Assembly (NCBI GenBank): GCA_016649525.1
Contig: JAENXM010000030.1
Span: 1 to 12,210 of the forward strand
Origin: Actinomycetota bacterium
Lineage (GTDB): Bacteria; Actinomycetota; Geothermincolia; Fen-727; Anoxymicrobiaceae
Reading direction: 5' to 3'
DNA length: 12,210 nucleotides
Below the pieces are notes generated by a model, which was not told where the DNA came from, ran no database searches, and saw only the letters and a list, made by a program, of their open reading frames with translations. Below are positions 1 through 6,144 of this stretch, one piece after another (within the stretch, counting starts at the first letter, position 1; each line of letters starts with the position of its first letter). The position numbers and the translations under genes are program-made.

Positions 1-1065
1 CACAGGTCCGCCGATTTCGGCGAGCTGCTCGCGAGGGTGCTCGAGGGGCTCAAGTACGTCTTCCAAACGAAGAACGAGGTAATCCTGTTCGCCTCGAGTG
101 GAACAGGCGCCATGGAGGCCGCTATCACGAACTGCCTTTCGCCGGGCGACAAGGTCGTGGTCTTCTCCGGCGGAAAGTTCGGCGACAGGTTCGTCAAGAT
201 CAGCCGGTTCTTCGGGCTCGACGTGATAGCCGTCGAGTACGAATGGGGAGAATGCGCGGACCCCGCCGAGCTTGAAAGAATCCTCGGGGAGAACCCCGAC
301 GTGAAGGGCGTCATGCTCACGCACAGCGAGACCTCTACGGGCGTCGTCAACGACGTTGAGGCGTTCGGCAAGATCGTCGCCGGTACGGACGCGCTCTTCA
401 TAGTGGATACTATAAGCGGGCTCGGCGCTGTCGAGTTCAAAACGGACGACTGGGGCGTGGACGTCGCCGTCAGCGGCTCGCAGAAGGGCCTGATGACGCC
501 GCCGGGGCTTGCGTTTGTCGCCGTGAGCGACAAGGCCTGGGCTGCGATCGATAAGGCTGAGCTTCCGCGCTACTACTGGTGCTTCAAGGCTGCCCGCAAG
601 TCGCAGTCGAAGGAGCCTCCGCAGACGCCGTATACGCCGGCGATAACGCTCGTTCAGGCGATCGACGTGGCCATCAAGATGATAGAGGAAGAGGGCCTCG
701 AGAGCATCCATGAGCGCCACCGCCTGTTCGCGGAAGCAACCCAGGCGGCGGTAAGCGCGCTGGGGCTCCAGTTCTTCGCCAGGGATCGCTCGCGGGCGCA
801 CGTCGCCACTTCTGTGTTGTCGCCCGAGGGGATTGACTCCGGAGACCTTGTAAGGCTTTTGAGGAACGAGTTCGGGGTATTCATAGCCGGCGGTCAGGGC
901 GAGATAAAGGGCAAGATCTTCCGGCTCGGGCATGTCGGCTACTTCGACAGGTTCGACATCATAGTCCAGATAAGCGCCCTCGAGATGGGAGTGGCCAAGC
1001 TGGGATATCCCGTCGAGATCGGGGCGGGAGTAACCGCTGCTTTAAAGGTGTTGACCAAAGGATAG
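1..1065 (+). CDS. Class V aminotransferase (AGXT/SPT-like), 5' partial; probable phosphoserine or serine-type transaminase
   Basis: A PLP-dependent aminotransferase of the alanine-glyoxylate / serine-pyruvate family. The reading frame is open to the first base: the 12 codons before the GTG at 37 encode HRSADFGELLAR, which matches the conserved N-terminal HRS-x-x-F region of the family. The gene therefore starts outside the window and about 20-25 residues are missing. Counting codons from base 1, Asp136 in VDTISG should contact the PLP pyridine nitrogen, Lys162 in SGSQKG is the expected Schiff-base lysine, and Arg308 in KIFRLGH is the expected carboxylate-binding arginine. The gene lies 17 bases before serA with a Shine-Dalgarno (AAGGAG, 1066-1071) in the gap. 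Family membership is clear. The substrate is inferred: next to serA, with no serC in view, it may convert 3-phosphohydroxypyruvate to phosphoserine, as has been suggested for similar aminotransferase-serA pairs. Serine-glyoxylate or alanine-glyoxylate transamination remains possible. Confidence 0.9.
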   Translation, partial: HRSADFGELLARVLEGLKYVFQTKNEVILFASSGTGAMEAAITNCLSPGDKVVVFSGGKFGDRFVKISRFFGLDVIAVEYEWGECADPAELERILGENPDVKGVMLTHSETSTGVVNDVEAFGKIVAGTDALFIVDTISGLGAVEFKTDDWGVDVAVSGSQKGLMTPPGLAFVAVSDKAWAAIDKAELPRYYWCFKAARKSQSKEPPQTPYTPAITLVQAIDVAIKMIEEEGLESIHERHRLFAEATQAAVSALGLQFFARDRSRAHVATSVLSPEGIDSGDLVRLLRNEFGVFIAGGQGEIKGKIFRLGHVGYFDRFDIIVQISALEMGVAKLGYPVEIGAGVTAALKVLTKG

Positions 1066-1082
1066 AAGGAGCGGAGCGGGTT

Positions 1083-2678
1083 ATGGTCAAGACATCCAGA
1101 CCCAGGGTTTTAGTCGCTGAGAAGATATCCGCGGCGGGGATCGAGAAGCTGACCGCCAAGTTCGACGTGGATGCATATGAACGCATCTCACGGGAGGAAC
1201 TGCTCGAGAAGCTGGGCGAGTACGACGCGCTGATCGTGCGCAGCGGGACGAAGGTAGACGCGGAGGTCATAGAGCGCGGGGACAAACTGAAGATAATAGG
1301 ACGGGCCGGGATAGGTGTGGACAACATCGACGTCGATGCGGCTACCAAAAAGGGCATCATGGTCGCTAACGTCCCGGAGAGCAACATAATCTCCGCCGCG
1401 GAGCACACGATGGCCGTCATCATGGCGCTTGCGAGGAAGATACCAGCCGCTTCCGCCTCGCTCGCCAGCGGCGAGTGGAACCGCTCCGCTTATCAGGGCA
1501 CCGAGCTGTACGGCAAGACGCTCGGGATAGTCGGCCTTGGAAGGATAGGAGCGCTGGTTGCAGAGAGGGCATCGTCTTTCGGGATGAGGATGATCGGGTA
1601 CGACCCGTTCATCTCGGAAAAGAAAGCGAAGCAACTCGGGGTCGAGATGAAGCCGGATCTCGAAGATCTCCTTACCGAAGCGGATTTTATAACCCTGCAC
1701 GTGCCGAAGTCCAAAGAGACCTATCACATCATAGGCAGGAAGCAGTTCGAAATCATGAAGAACGATGCGCGCATCGTAAACGTCTCGCGTGGAGGGGTGA
1801 TCGACGAAAAGGCGCTCGTCGAGGCAATCAAGAGCGGGAAGGTCGCAGGCGCGGCGCTTGATGTCTTCGAGCAGGAGCCGCCCGGCAAGAGCCCCTTGTG
1901 CAATATGCCCGAGGTAGTGGTAACGCCTCACCTGGGAGCGAGTACATCGGAGGCGCAGTACAAAGCCGGCACCGCCATCGCGGACCAGGTCATAGCGGGG
2001 TTGAAGGGAGGGTTCATGAGCGGGGCGGTGAATATCGCCATGCCCCTCCAGGAGGTGGTGGAGACCCTGAGGCCTTACATGCCGCTGTGTGAGAAACTCG
2101 GCAGGCTCATGACCCGAATCGTGAAGGGCGCGATAGGGGAGATAGAACTCGAGATATTCGGACTGATAAGCGAGCACGATACATCGCTTTTGACGGTGGC
2201 CTTCCTGAAGGGTTTTCTCGAGGACATATCGACGGACGCGGTGACGTACGTCAACGCCCCGATAATGGCGCTCGAGCGCGGTATCACGGTGACGGAGAGT
2301 AAGAGCAGGCAGTCAAGGGACTACGTGAACATGATACTGGCGACCGCGTCATCGGACGGAGGGAAGGTAACGGCCGGCGCCACCCTTGTGGGGAAGAACC
2401 AGGAGATGTTCGTCAACGTGCTGGATTTCGATATCGAGATAGCCCCCAGCAAATACATGGCCTTCTTCCGCTACGAGGACCGGCCCGGGATGATAGGCAA
2501 AGTAGGGACGGTGCTGGGCGATAAGGACATAAACATCGCCAATCTGCAGGTGGGCAGGAGGAAGGTTAACGGCGACGCGGCGATGGGCCTTGCGCTGGAC
2601 AGTCCGATCTCTGATGATATCCTGGCGGAGCTCAAAGGCGAGACCGGGATCAAGGATGCCATTTTCATCGTCCTTTAG
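1083..2678 (+). CDS. serA: D-3-phosphoglycerate dehydrogenase, long form with ASB and ACT domains
   Basis: Oxidises 3-phosphoglycerate to 3-phosphohydroxypyruvate with NAD, the first step of serine synthesis, in the cytosol. The 531-residue length is typical of the long SerA type. Substrate and nucleotide domains fill residues 1 to about 315, with the Rossmann glycine motif GLGRIG at 151-156 and the catalytic Arg236 (VSRGG), Glu265 (EQEPP) and His283 (TPHLG). An intervening allosteric (ASB) domain covers about 320-450. A C-terminal ACT domain (about 458-531) has the EDRPGMIGKVG and NIANLQVGRR signatures and usually mediates serine feedback inhibition. The ATG at 1083 is preceded by AAGGAG. 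The TAG stop overlaps the Shine-Dalgarno of leuA, so translation of the two is likely coupled. Its place between a transaminase and the leucine genes recalls serA1 beside leuB in Mycobacterium (from memory). The assignment is secure; inhibition by serine is inferred from the domains. Confidence 0.97.
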   Translation: MVKTSRPRVLVAEKISAAGIEKLTAKFDVDAYERISREELLEKLGEYDALIVRSGTKVDAEVIERGDKLKIIGRAGIGVDNIDVDAATKKGIMVANVPESNIISAAEHTMAVIMALARKIPAASASLASGEWNRSAYQGTELYGKTLGIVGLGRIGALVAERASSFGMRMIGYDPFISEKKAKQLGVEMKPDLEDLLTEADFITLHVPKSKETYHIIGRKQFEIMKNDARIVNVSRGGVIDEKALVEAIKSGKVAGAALDVFEQEPPGKSPLCNMPEVVVTPHLGASTSEAQYKAGTAIADQVIAGLKGGFMSGAVNIAMPLQEVVETLRPYMPLCEKLGRLMTRIVKGAIGEIELEIFGLISEHDTSLLTVAFLKGFLEDISTDAVTYVNAPIMALERGITVTESKSRQSRDYVNMILATASSDGGKVTAGATLVGKNQEMFVNVLDFDIEIAPSKYMAFFRYEDRPGMIGKVGTVLGDKDINIANLQVGRRKVNGDAAMGLALDSPISDDILAELKGETGIKDAIFIVL

Positions 2679-2682
2679 GAGG
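2677..2682 (+). promoter_or_regulatory. Shine-Dalgarno of leuA, overlapping the serA stop
   Basis: AGGAGG, a full consensus site, lies 4 bases before the GTG at 2687. Its first two bases are the last two of the serA stop codon TAG (2676-2678). This supports the GTG as the leuA start and suggests translational coupling to serA. Confidence 0.85.
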
Positions 2683-2686
2683 CTGC

Positions 2687-4192
2687 GTGGCCGACCGAGT
2701 CTACATCTTCGACACAACCCTTAGAGACGGAGAGCAGTCACCAGGCATAAGCCTGGGGGTCAGGGAGAAGCTCGAGATCGCCGAGCAGCTCCAGCGCCTG
2801 GGCGTCGATATCATAGAGGCGGGTTTTCCGGCGGCGAGCCCGGGCGATTTTGACGCGGTGCGCCGGATAGCGGGTCGCATCAAGGACTCAGTTGTGTGCG
2901 CTCTCGCTCGCGCCATGCCCGACGATATCGACAGGGCATGGGAGGCCATAAGTGATGCCGCCCGACCGAGGATCCACACGTTCATAAGCACCTCCGACAT
3001 ACACCTCGAGTACCAGCTCAAGAAGTCACGCGAGGAAGTGCTCAGGATGGCCGGGGAGGCCGTAGCTCGCGCGCGGGGGTATTGCCCCGACGTCGAGTTC
3101 TCCCCGATGGACGCTACTCGGAGCGATCCCGAGTACCTGTACAGGGTCCTAGAGGCCGCAATCGAACAGGGCGCGGGCGTGCTGAACATCCCGGACACCG
3201 TAGGCTACGCGATTCCAGCGGAGTTTGCTGAGCTCATAGGCGGCATATTCGATAACGTAAAAGGGATAGAGGACGTCATCGTCAGCGTGCACTGCCACAA
3301 CGACCTCGGGCTCGCAGTAGCGAACTCGCTCGCGGCCCTCGAGCAGGGGGCTCGCCAGGTCGAGTGCACGGTGAACGGACTGGGCGAGAGGGCAGGGAAC
3401 GCGAGCCTGGAAGAGATAGTGATGACCATCAAGGTCAGGAAGGACAGGCTCGCGCTCGATACCGGAATAAACTCACAGGAGATAAGCAGGACCAGCCGCC
3501 TGGTGAGCCTGCTGACGGGGTACCCCGTACAGCCGAACAAAGCGATAGTGGGGCGCAACGCTTTCGCGCACGAGTCGGGGATACACCAGAACGGCGTGCT
3601 GAAGGAGCGCACGACCTACGAGATCATGAACGTGAGCGACGTCGGGCTGGTGGAAAGCGACATCGTCCTCGGTAAGCACTCCGGCCGCCACGCTTTTTCA
3701 GAGCAGCTCGAGAGGCTCGGGTTCTACCTGGAAGAGGAGGAGCTCAACAGGGCCTTCGGGCGCTTCAAGGAACTGGCGGACAAGAAGAGTTCGCTCTCCG
3801 GGGGCGATATCGAGGCGATAGCCCTGGAGTACCTGAGGACCGAGGGGCAGGAGTGGAAGCTCGCGGGCTACGAGGTGCACAGCGGCGGCAAGGAGGCTCC
3901 TCCCAGCGCGACCATAAGCCTCGAGAGGGAAGACGAGCGCGTGACCGAGCGGGCTATAGGGGACGGAATGGTGGACGCGGCCTGCAAGGCGATCCGGACC
4001 GCCCTCGACATAGACGCGAAGCTCATATCCTTCACGGTCGAGGCCATTACAGGCGGTCTGGACGCCCTCGGCGATGTGACGATTCAACTTGACGTCAAGG
4101 GACGCAGGGTGGTGGGAAGGGGAGTCTCGACAGATATCGTCGAGGCGAGCGCCCGGGCGTACCTAAACGCCATCAACAAGATCATCCGCTAG
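2687..4192 (+). CDS. leuA: 2-isopropylmalate synthase
   Basis: Condenses acetyl-CoA with 2-oxoisovalerate to 2-isopropylmalate, the committed step of leucine synthesis. At 501 residues it has the bacterial LeuA layout: a TIM-barrel catalytic domain (about 4-270), linker subdomains (about 275-360) and a C-terminal LeuA-dimer regulatory domain (about 365-501) that usually binds leucine. Metal and catalytic motifs are intact: FDTTLRDGEQSPG (Arg13, Asp14, Gln17), the HCH pair at His202/His204, and NGLGERAGNA ending at Asn238. The linker motif reads HESGIHQNG, where many family members have HQDG. The GTG start is fixed by the AGGAGG 4 bases upstream, and the frame begins right at the conserved first strand. 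LeuC follows after 13 bases. The second synthase of this superfamily at 8117 is a different subfamily (CimA), so this one is the leucine enzyme. Feedback inhibition is inferred from the regulatory domain. Confidence 0.96.
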   Translation: MADRVYIFDTTLRDGEQSPGISLGVREKLEIAEQLQRLGVDIIEAGFPAASPGDFDAVRRIAGRIKDSVVCALARAMPDDIDRAWEAISDAARPRIHTFISTSDIHLEYQLKKSREEVLRMAGEAVARARGYCPDVEFSPMDATRSDPEYLYRVLEAAIEQGAGVLNIPDTVGYAIPAEFAELIGGIFDNVKGIEDVIVSVHCHNDLGLAVANSLAALEQGARQVECTVNGLGERAGNASLEEIVMTIKVRKDRLALDTGINSQEISRTSRLVSLLTGYPVQPNKAIVGRNAFAHESGIHQNGVLKERTTYEIMNVSDVGLVESDIVLGKHSGRHAFSEQLERLGFYLEEEELNRAFGRFKELADKKSSLSGGDIEAIALEYLRTEGQEWKLAGYEVHSGGKEAPPSATISLEREDERVTERAIGDGMVDAACKAIRTALDIDAKLISFTVEAITGGLDALGDVTIQLDVKGRRVVGRGVSTDIVEASARAYLNAINKIIR

Positions 4193-4205
4193 CATTGGAA
4201 ACCCG

Positions 4206-5462
4206 ATGAGCGCAACGCGAAGAATCCTCGCGAAGCATGCTGGAAAGAGATCGCTGCAGCCTGGAGAATTCGCGGAGGTCACGGTAGACCTGGTGCTCTC
4301 AAACGACGTAACCGCACCCATTGCGATCAAGGAGTTCGAAAGGCTTGGAAGAAAGAAGGTGTTCGACACCGGCAAGGTTGTCATAGTCCTCGATCACTTC
4401 ACTCCGAACCGCGACGTCGGCTCTGCCGAACAGTGCGCGTTGGTCCGCAGCTTCGCCAGAGAATACGGGATAAAACATTTCTATGACTGCGGAGATGTCG
4501 GGATAGAGCACGTCCTGTTACCGGAGGAGGGACTCATAGAACCCGAGGGCGTCGTGATTGGCGGCGACAGCCATACCTGCACATACGGGGCGCTCGGTGC
4601 TTTTGCGAGTGGTGTGGGCTCGACCGACGTGGCGGCCGCGATGGCGACGGGCAAGGTGTGGTTGCGCGTGCCGGAAGCGATCCTTGTCAAGGTGACCGGG
4701 AAGCTCCGCCGGTGGGCGTCCGGCAAGGACCTGATACTGTACCTTATAGGGAAGATCGGCGTCGGCGGCGCGACTTACTCCTCTCTGGAGTTCGCGGGCG
4801 ATGGGATCGGTGGTATTTCGGTAGAGGGCAGGCTGACTGTGGCGAACATGGCAATCGAGGCAGGGGCAAAGAACGGGCTGTTCCCGGTGGACGGTCCGGC
4901 GGCCCGCTATCTAGCCAGTGTCGGTGTCGAGGCCTCGGAATGGTCTGTAGGGCCGGACGAATACGGTTACTCGGATGAGGTAGACATCGACCTCGTGGAT
5001 GTCGAGCCGCAGGTGGCTTTACCATCTCTGCCGAGCAATACAGTGGCCGTCGGGGACGCGCCCGACGTAAAGCTCGACCAGGTGGTCATCGGATCCTGCA
5101 CGAACGGGAGGATGGAAGACCTGATGGTCGCCGCGCAGGTATTGAAGGGAAAGAAGGCCGCGCCAGGAGTGCGCCTCATCATCATTCCGGGGAGCCCCAG
5201 AGTGTACCGCGGCGCCTTGAAGGAGGGCCTCTTTGAGATATTCCTAGATGCTGGAGCGATTATTTCCCCCCCGACCTGCGGGCCCTGCCTGGGAGGCCAC
5301 ATGGGCGTGCTGGCCGCGGGGGAGAAGGCGATATCGACGACGAACAGGAACTTCGCCGGGCGTATGGGGCACCGGGAGAGCGAGGTCTACCTCTCGAACC
5401 CGGCAGTAGCGGCTGCCTCCGCGGTGACCGGGAGGATAACCGACCCGGGGGAGATCGTATGA
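4206..5462 (+). CDS. leuC: 3-isopropylmalate dehydratase, large subunit (short homoaconitase-like type)
   Basis: Large, [4Fe-4S]-carrying subunit of isopropylmalate isomerase, which moves the hydroxyl of 2-isopropylmalate to give 3-isopropylmalate by dehydration and rehydration. The 418-residue length matches the short type of archaea and many anaerobic or deep-branching bacteria rather than the ~465-residue E. coli type. The three cluster ligands are Cys298 (GSCTNGR) and Cys358 and Cys361 (CGPCLGG). Other conserved motifs are GGDSHTCTYGA (119-129), NRNFAGRMGH (380-389) and YLSNPAVAAASA (395-406). The ATG start is preceded only by a weak TTGGAA (4195-4200), so coupling to leuA, 13 bases upstream, may matter. 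The stop overlaps the leuD start as ATGA, as expected for subunits made in equal amounts. LeuCD enzymes generally also act on citramalate and citraconate, which fits the cimA gene downstream. Confidence 0.96.
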   Translation: MSATRRILAKHAGKRSLQPGEFAEVTVDLVLSNDVTAPIAIKEFERLGRKKVFDTGKVVIVLDHFTPNRDVGSAEQCALVRSFAREYGIKHFYDCGDVGIEHVLLPEEGLIEPEGVVIGGDSHTCTYGALGAFASGVGSTDVAAAMATGKVWLRVPEAILVKVTGKLRRWASGKDLILYLIGKIGVGGATYSSLEFAGDGIGGISVEGRLTVANMAIEAGAKNGLFPVDGPAARYLASVGVEASEWSVGPDEYGYSDEVDIDLVDVEPQVALPSLPSNTVAVGDAPDVKLDQVVIGSCTNGRMEDLMVAAQVLKGKKAAPGVRLIIIPGSPRVYRGALKEGLFEIFLDAGAIISPPTCGPCLGGHMGVLAAGEKAISTTNRNFAGRMGHRESEVYLSNPAVAAASAVTGRITDPGEIV

Positions 5463-5971
5463 GCGCACCCGGAACACTGATAGAGGGGAATGCCCGCGTA
5501 CTGGGCGACCATATAAATACCGATGCGATAATACCCGCCACCTATCTCGTATCGCACGATCCGGTTGAGCTGGGAAGCCACCTGATGGAGGGGCTCGACC
5601 CAGAGTTCTCTTCAAGGCTAAAGTCCGGGGACATCATCGTCGCCGGCGAGAACTTCGGCTCCGGCTCCTCGAGGGAGCACGCACTGCTCGCCATCAAGGG
5701 GGCAGGGGTCTCCTGCGTGATAGCGAGTTCTTTCGCGAGGATATTCTTCCGCAACGCGGTGAACGTGGGACTCCCTATCCTAGAGTCACCGGAGGTTGTG
5801 GAGGCGACCGAGGAGGGCGACAGGCTGCACGTTGATCTGGCGGCCGGGACTGTCGAGAACCTGACTGCCGGGGTATCGTTCTCCGTACAGCATTACCCGG
5901 AGTTCATGCGTCGTATAATAGACGCCGGCGGGCTGATAGACTTTATAAAGGGGTCAGATCTTGAAACGTGA
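5459..5971 (+). CDS. leuD: 3-isopropylmalate dehydratase, small subunit, with a C-terminal tail contributed by an inserted element
   Basis: Small swivel-domain subunit that completes the active site of isopropylmalate isomerase with LeuC. It has 170 residues, within the range for the short LeuD type. Motifs: DHINTDAIIPATYL (17-30), the phosphate or carboxylate-binding GENFGSGSSREHA (63-75), and ASSFARIFFRNAVNVGLP (about 89-106). The specificity loop reads YLVS (29-32); the hydrophobic Val31, where homoaconitases tend to carry Arg (YLRT), favours isopropylmalate and citramalate-type substrates. Translation starts at an ATGA overlap with leuC. The final residues Gly165-Thr170 and the TGA stop lie inside the left inverted repeat of the element at 5950-6132. 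Without the element the frame would end after Lys164 at a TAG (now 6134-6136). The core of the protein is intact, so activity is probably retained. Confidence 0.95.
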   Translation: MSAPGTLIEGNARVLGDHINTDAIIPATYLVSHDPVELGSHLMEGLDPEFSSRLKSGDIIVAGENFGSGSSREHALLAIKGAGVSCVIASSFARIFFRNAVNVGLPILESPEVVEATEEGDRLHVDLAAGTVENLTAGVSFSVQHYPEFMRRIIDAGGLIDFIKGSDLET

Positions 5972-5975
5972 CTTA
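5950..5975 (+). repeat. Left terminal inverted repeat of the element
   Basis: A 26-bp repeat beginning GGGGTCAGATCTTGAA and ending in GTGACTTA. It differs from the reverse complement of 6107-6132 at three positions (9, 11 and 17 of the repeat). It supplies the last six codons of leuD and its TGA stop (5969-5971). Confidence 0.88.
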
Positions 5976-5979
5976 TTAA

Positions 5980-6067
5980 CCATTATTAAGCCCGGCCTCT
6001 CAGGCCGGGATAGGAAAACCGGGCCATTGTTAAGCCCGGCCTCTCAGGCCGGGATCGGTGAACCGGG
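5980..6067 (+). repeat. 44-bp unit in tandem, two copies, each with a strong hairpin
   Basis: The copies at 5980-6023 and 6024-6067 match at 40 of 44 positions, with differences at unit positions 6, 33, 36 and 37. Each contains a perfect hairpin CCGGCCT-type stem of 8 bp with a CTC loop (5991-6009 and 6035-6053). No T run follows either stem, so they are not classic intrinsic terminators. Confidence 0.85.
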
Positions 6068-6080
6068 CTGAGAGCCCGGT
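6062..6080. other. Perfect 8-bp stem hairpin inside the element
   Basis: ACCGGGCT (6062-6069) pairs with AGCCCGGT (6073-6080) around a GAG loop. It could also pair with other CCGGG/CCCGG segments of the element, so several alternative folds are possible. It ends 64 bases before the leuB start and is not followed by a T tract. As RNA it could act as a processing, stabilising or attenuating structure; this is inference. Confidence 0.75.
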
Positions 6081-6108
6081 CTAAACAGTAAGCCCGGTCT
6101 AAATAGTA
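6073..6108 (+). repeat. 18-bp unit in tandem, two copies
   Basis: AGCCCGGTCTAAACAGTA at 6073-6090 is repeated at 6091-6108 with one change (C to T at unit position 14). The first copy also provides the 3' arm of the hairpin at 6062-6080. The second copy runs 2 bases into the right inverted repeat of the element. Confidence 0.82.
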
Positions 6109-6132
6109 AGTCACGATTCAATACCTGACCCC
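6107..6132 (-). repeat. Right terminal inverted repeat of the element
   Basis: On the minus strand it reads GGGGTCAGGTATTGAA and ends in GTGACTTA, matching 23 of 26 bases of the left end. It stops 2 bases before the leuB Shine-Dalgarno region begins, so the insertion spared the translation signals of leuB. Confidence 0.88.
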
Positions 6133-6134
6133 AT

Positions 6135-6139
6135 AGGAG
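6135..6139 (+). promoter_or_regulatory. Shine-Dalgarno of leuB, just outside the element
   Basis: AGGAG lies 5 bases before the ATG at 6145 and 2 bases beyond the right end of the inserted element. The TAG at 6134-6136, which overlaps it, is in frame with leuD if the element is removed. Confidence 0.85.
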
Positions 6140-6144
6140 ATGAC

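Larger units (their letters stand above)
5950..6132. mobile_element. 183-bp non-autonomous inverted-repeat element (MITE- or REP/BIME-like) inserted between leuD and leuB
   Basis: The two ends are 26-bp inverted repeats (5950-5975 and 6107-6132) that match at 23 of 26 positions and begin GGGGTCAG. The interior holds a 44-bp tandem duplication, an 18-bp tandem duplication and at least three perfect 8-bp-stem hairpins (5991-6009, 6035-6053, 6062-6080). No open frame of useful length exists, so it cannot encode its own transposase. If 5950-6132 is removed, base 5949 joins 6133 and leuD reads ttt ata aaa tag (Phe-Ile-Lys-stop), with the TAG merging into TAGGAG, the leuB Shine-Dalgarno. The same stop/SD overlap occurs at serA-leuA. 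There is no target duplication of 2 bp or more, which fits IS200/IS605 or RAYT-type movement better than DDE transposition. The ends resemble repeats I recall beside IS200-like transposases, but this is unverified. Confidence 0.75.

Noticed and set aside
1188..2177. Long antisense open frame (329 codons) opposite serA
   Set aside because: It mirrors the codon pattern of serA on the other strand, has no recognisable domain, and lies wholly within a well-supported gene.
3583..3606. LeuA HQNG in place of HQDG as a sign of altered function
   Set aside because: Asp to Asn at this linker position is a mild change that I believe occurs in other LeuA proteins; all core catalytic residues are intact.
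5991..6053. Hairpins after leuD as an intrinsic terminator
   Set aside because: The stems are strong but none is followed by a T tract, and the leu genes continue downstream with a good ribosome binding site. They are better explained as parts of the inserted element.
5980..6067. Repeats resembling a minimal CRISPR array
   Set aside because: There are only two units, directly abutting as a 44-bp tandem duplication with no unique spacer, and they lie inside an element with terminal inverted repeats.
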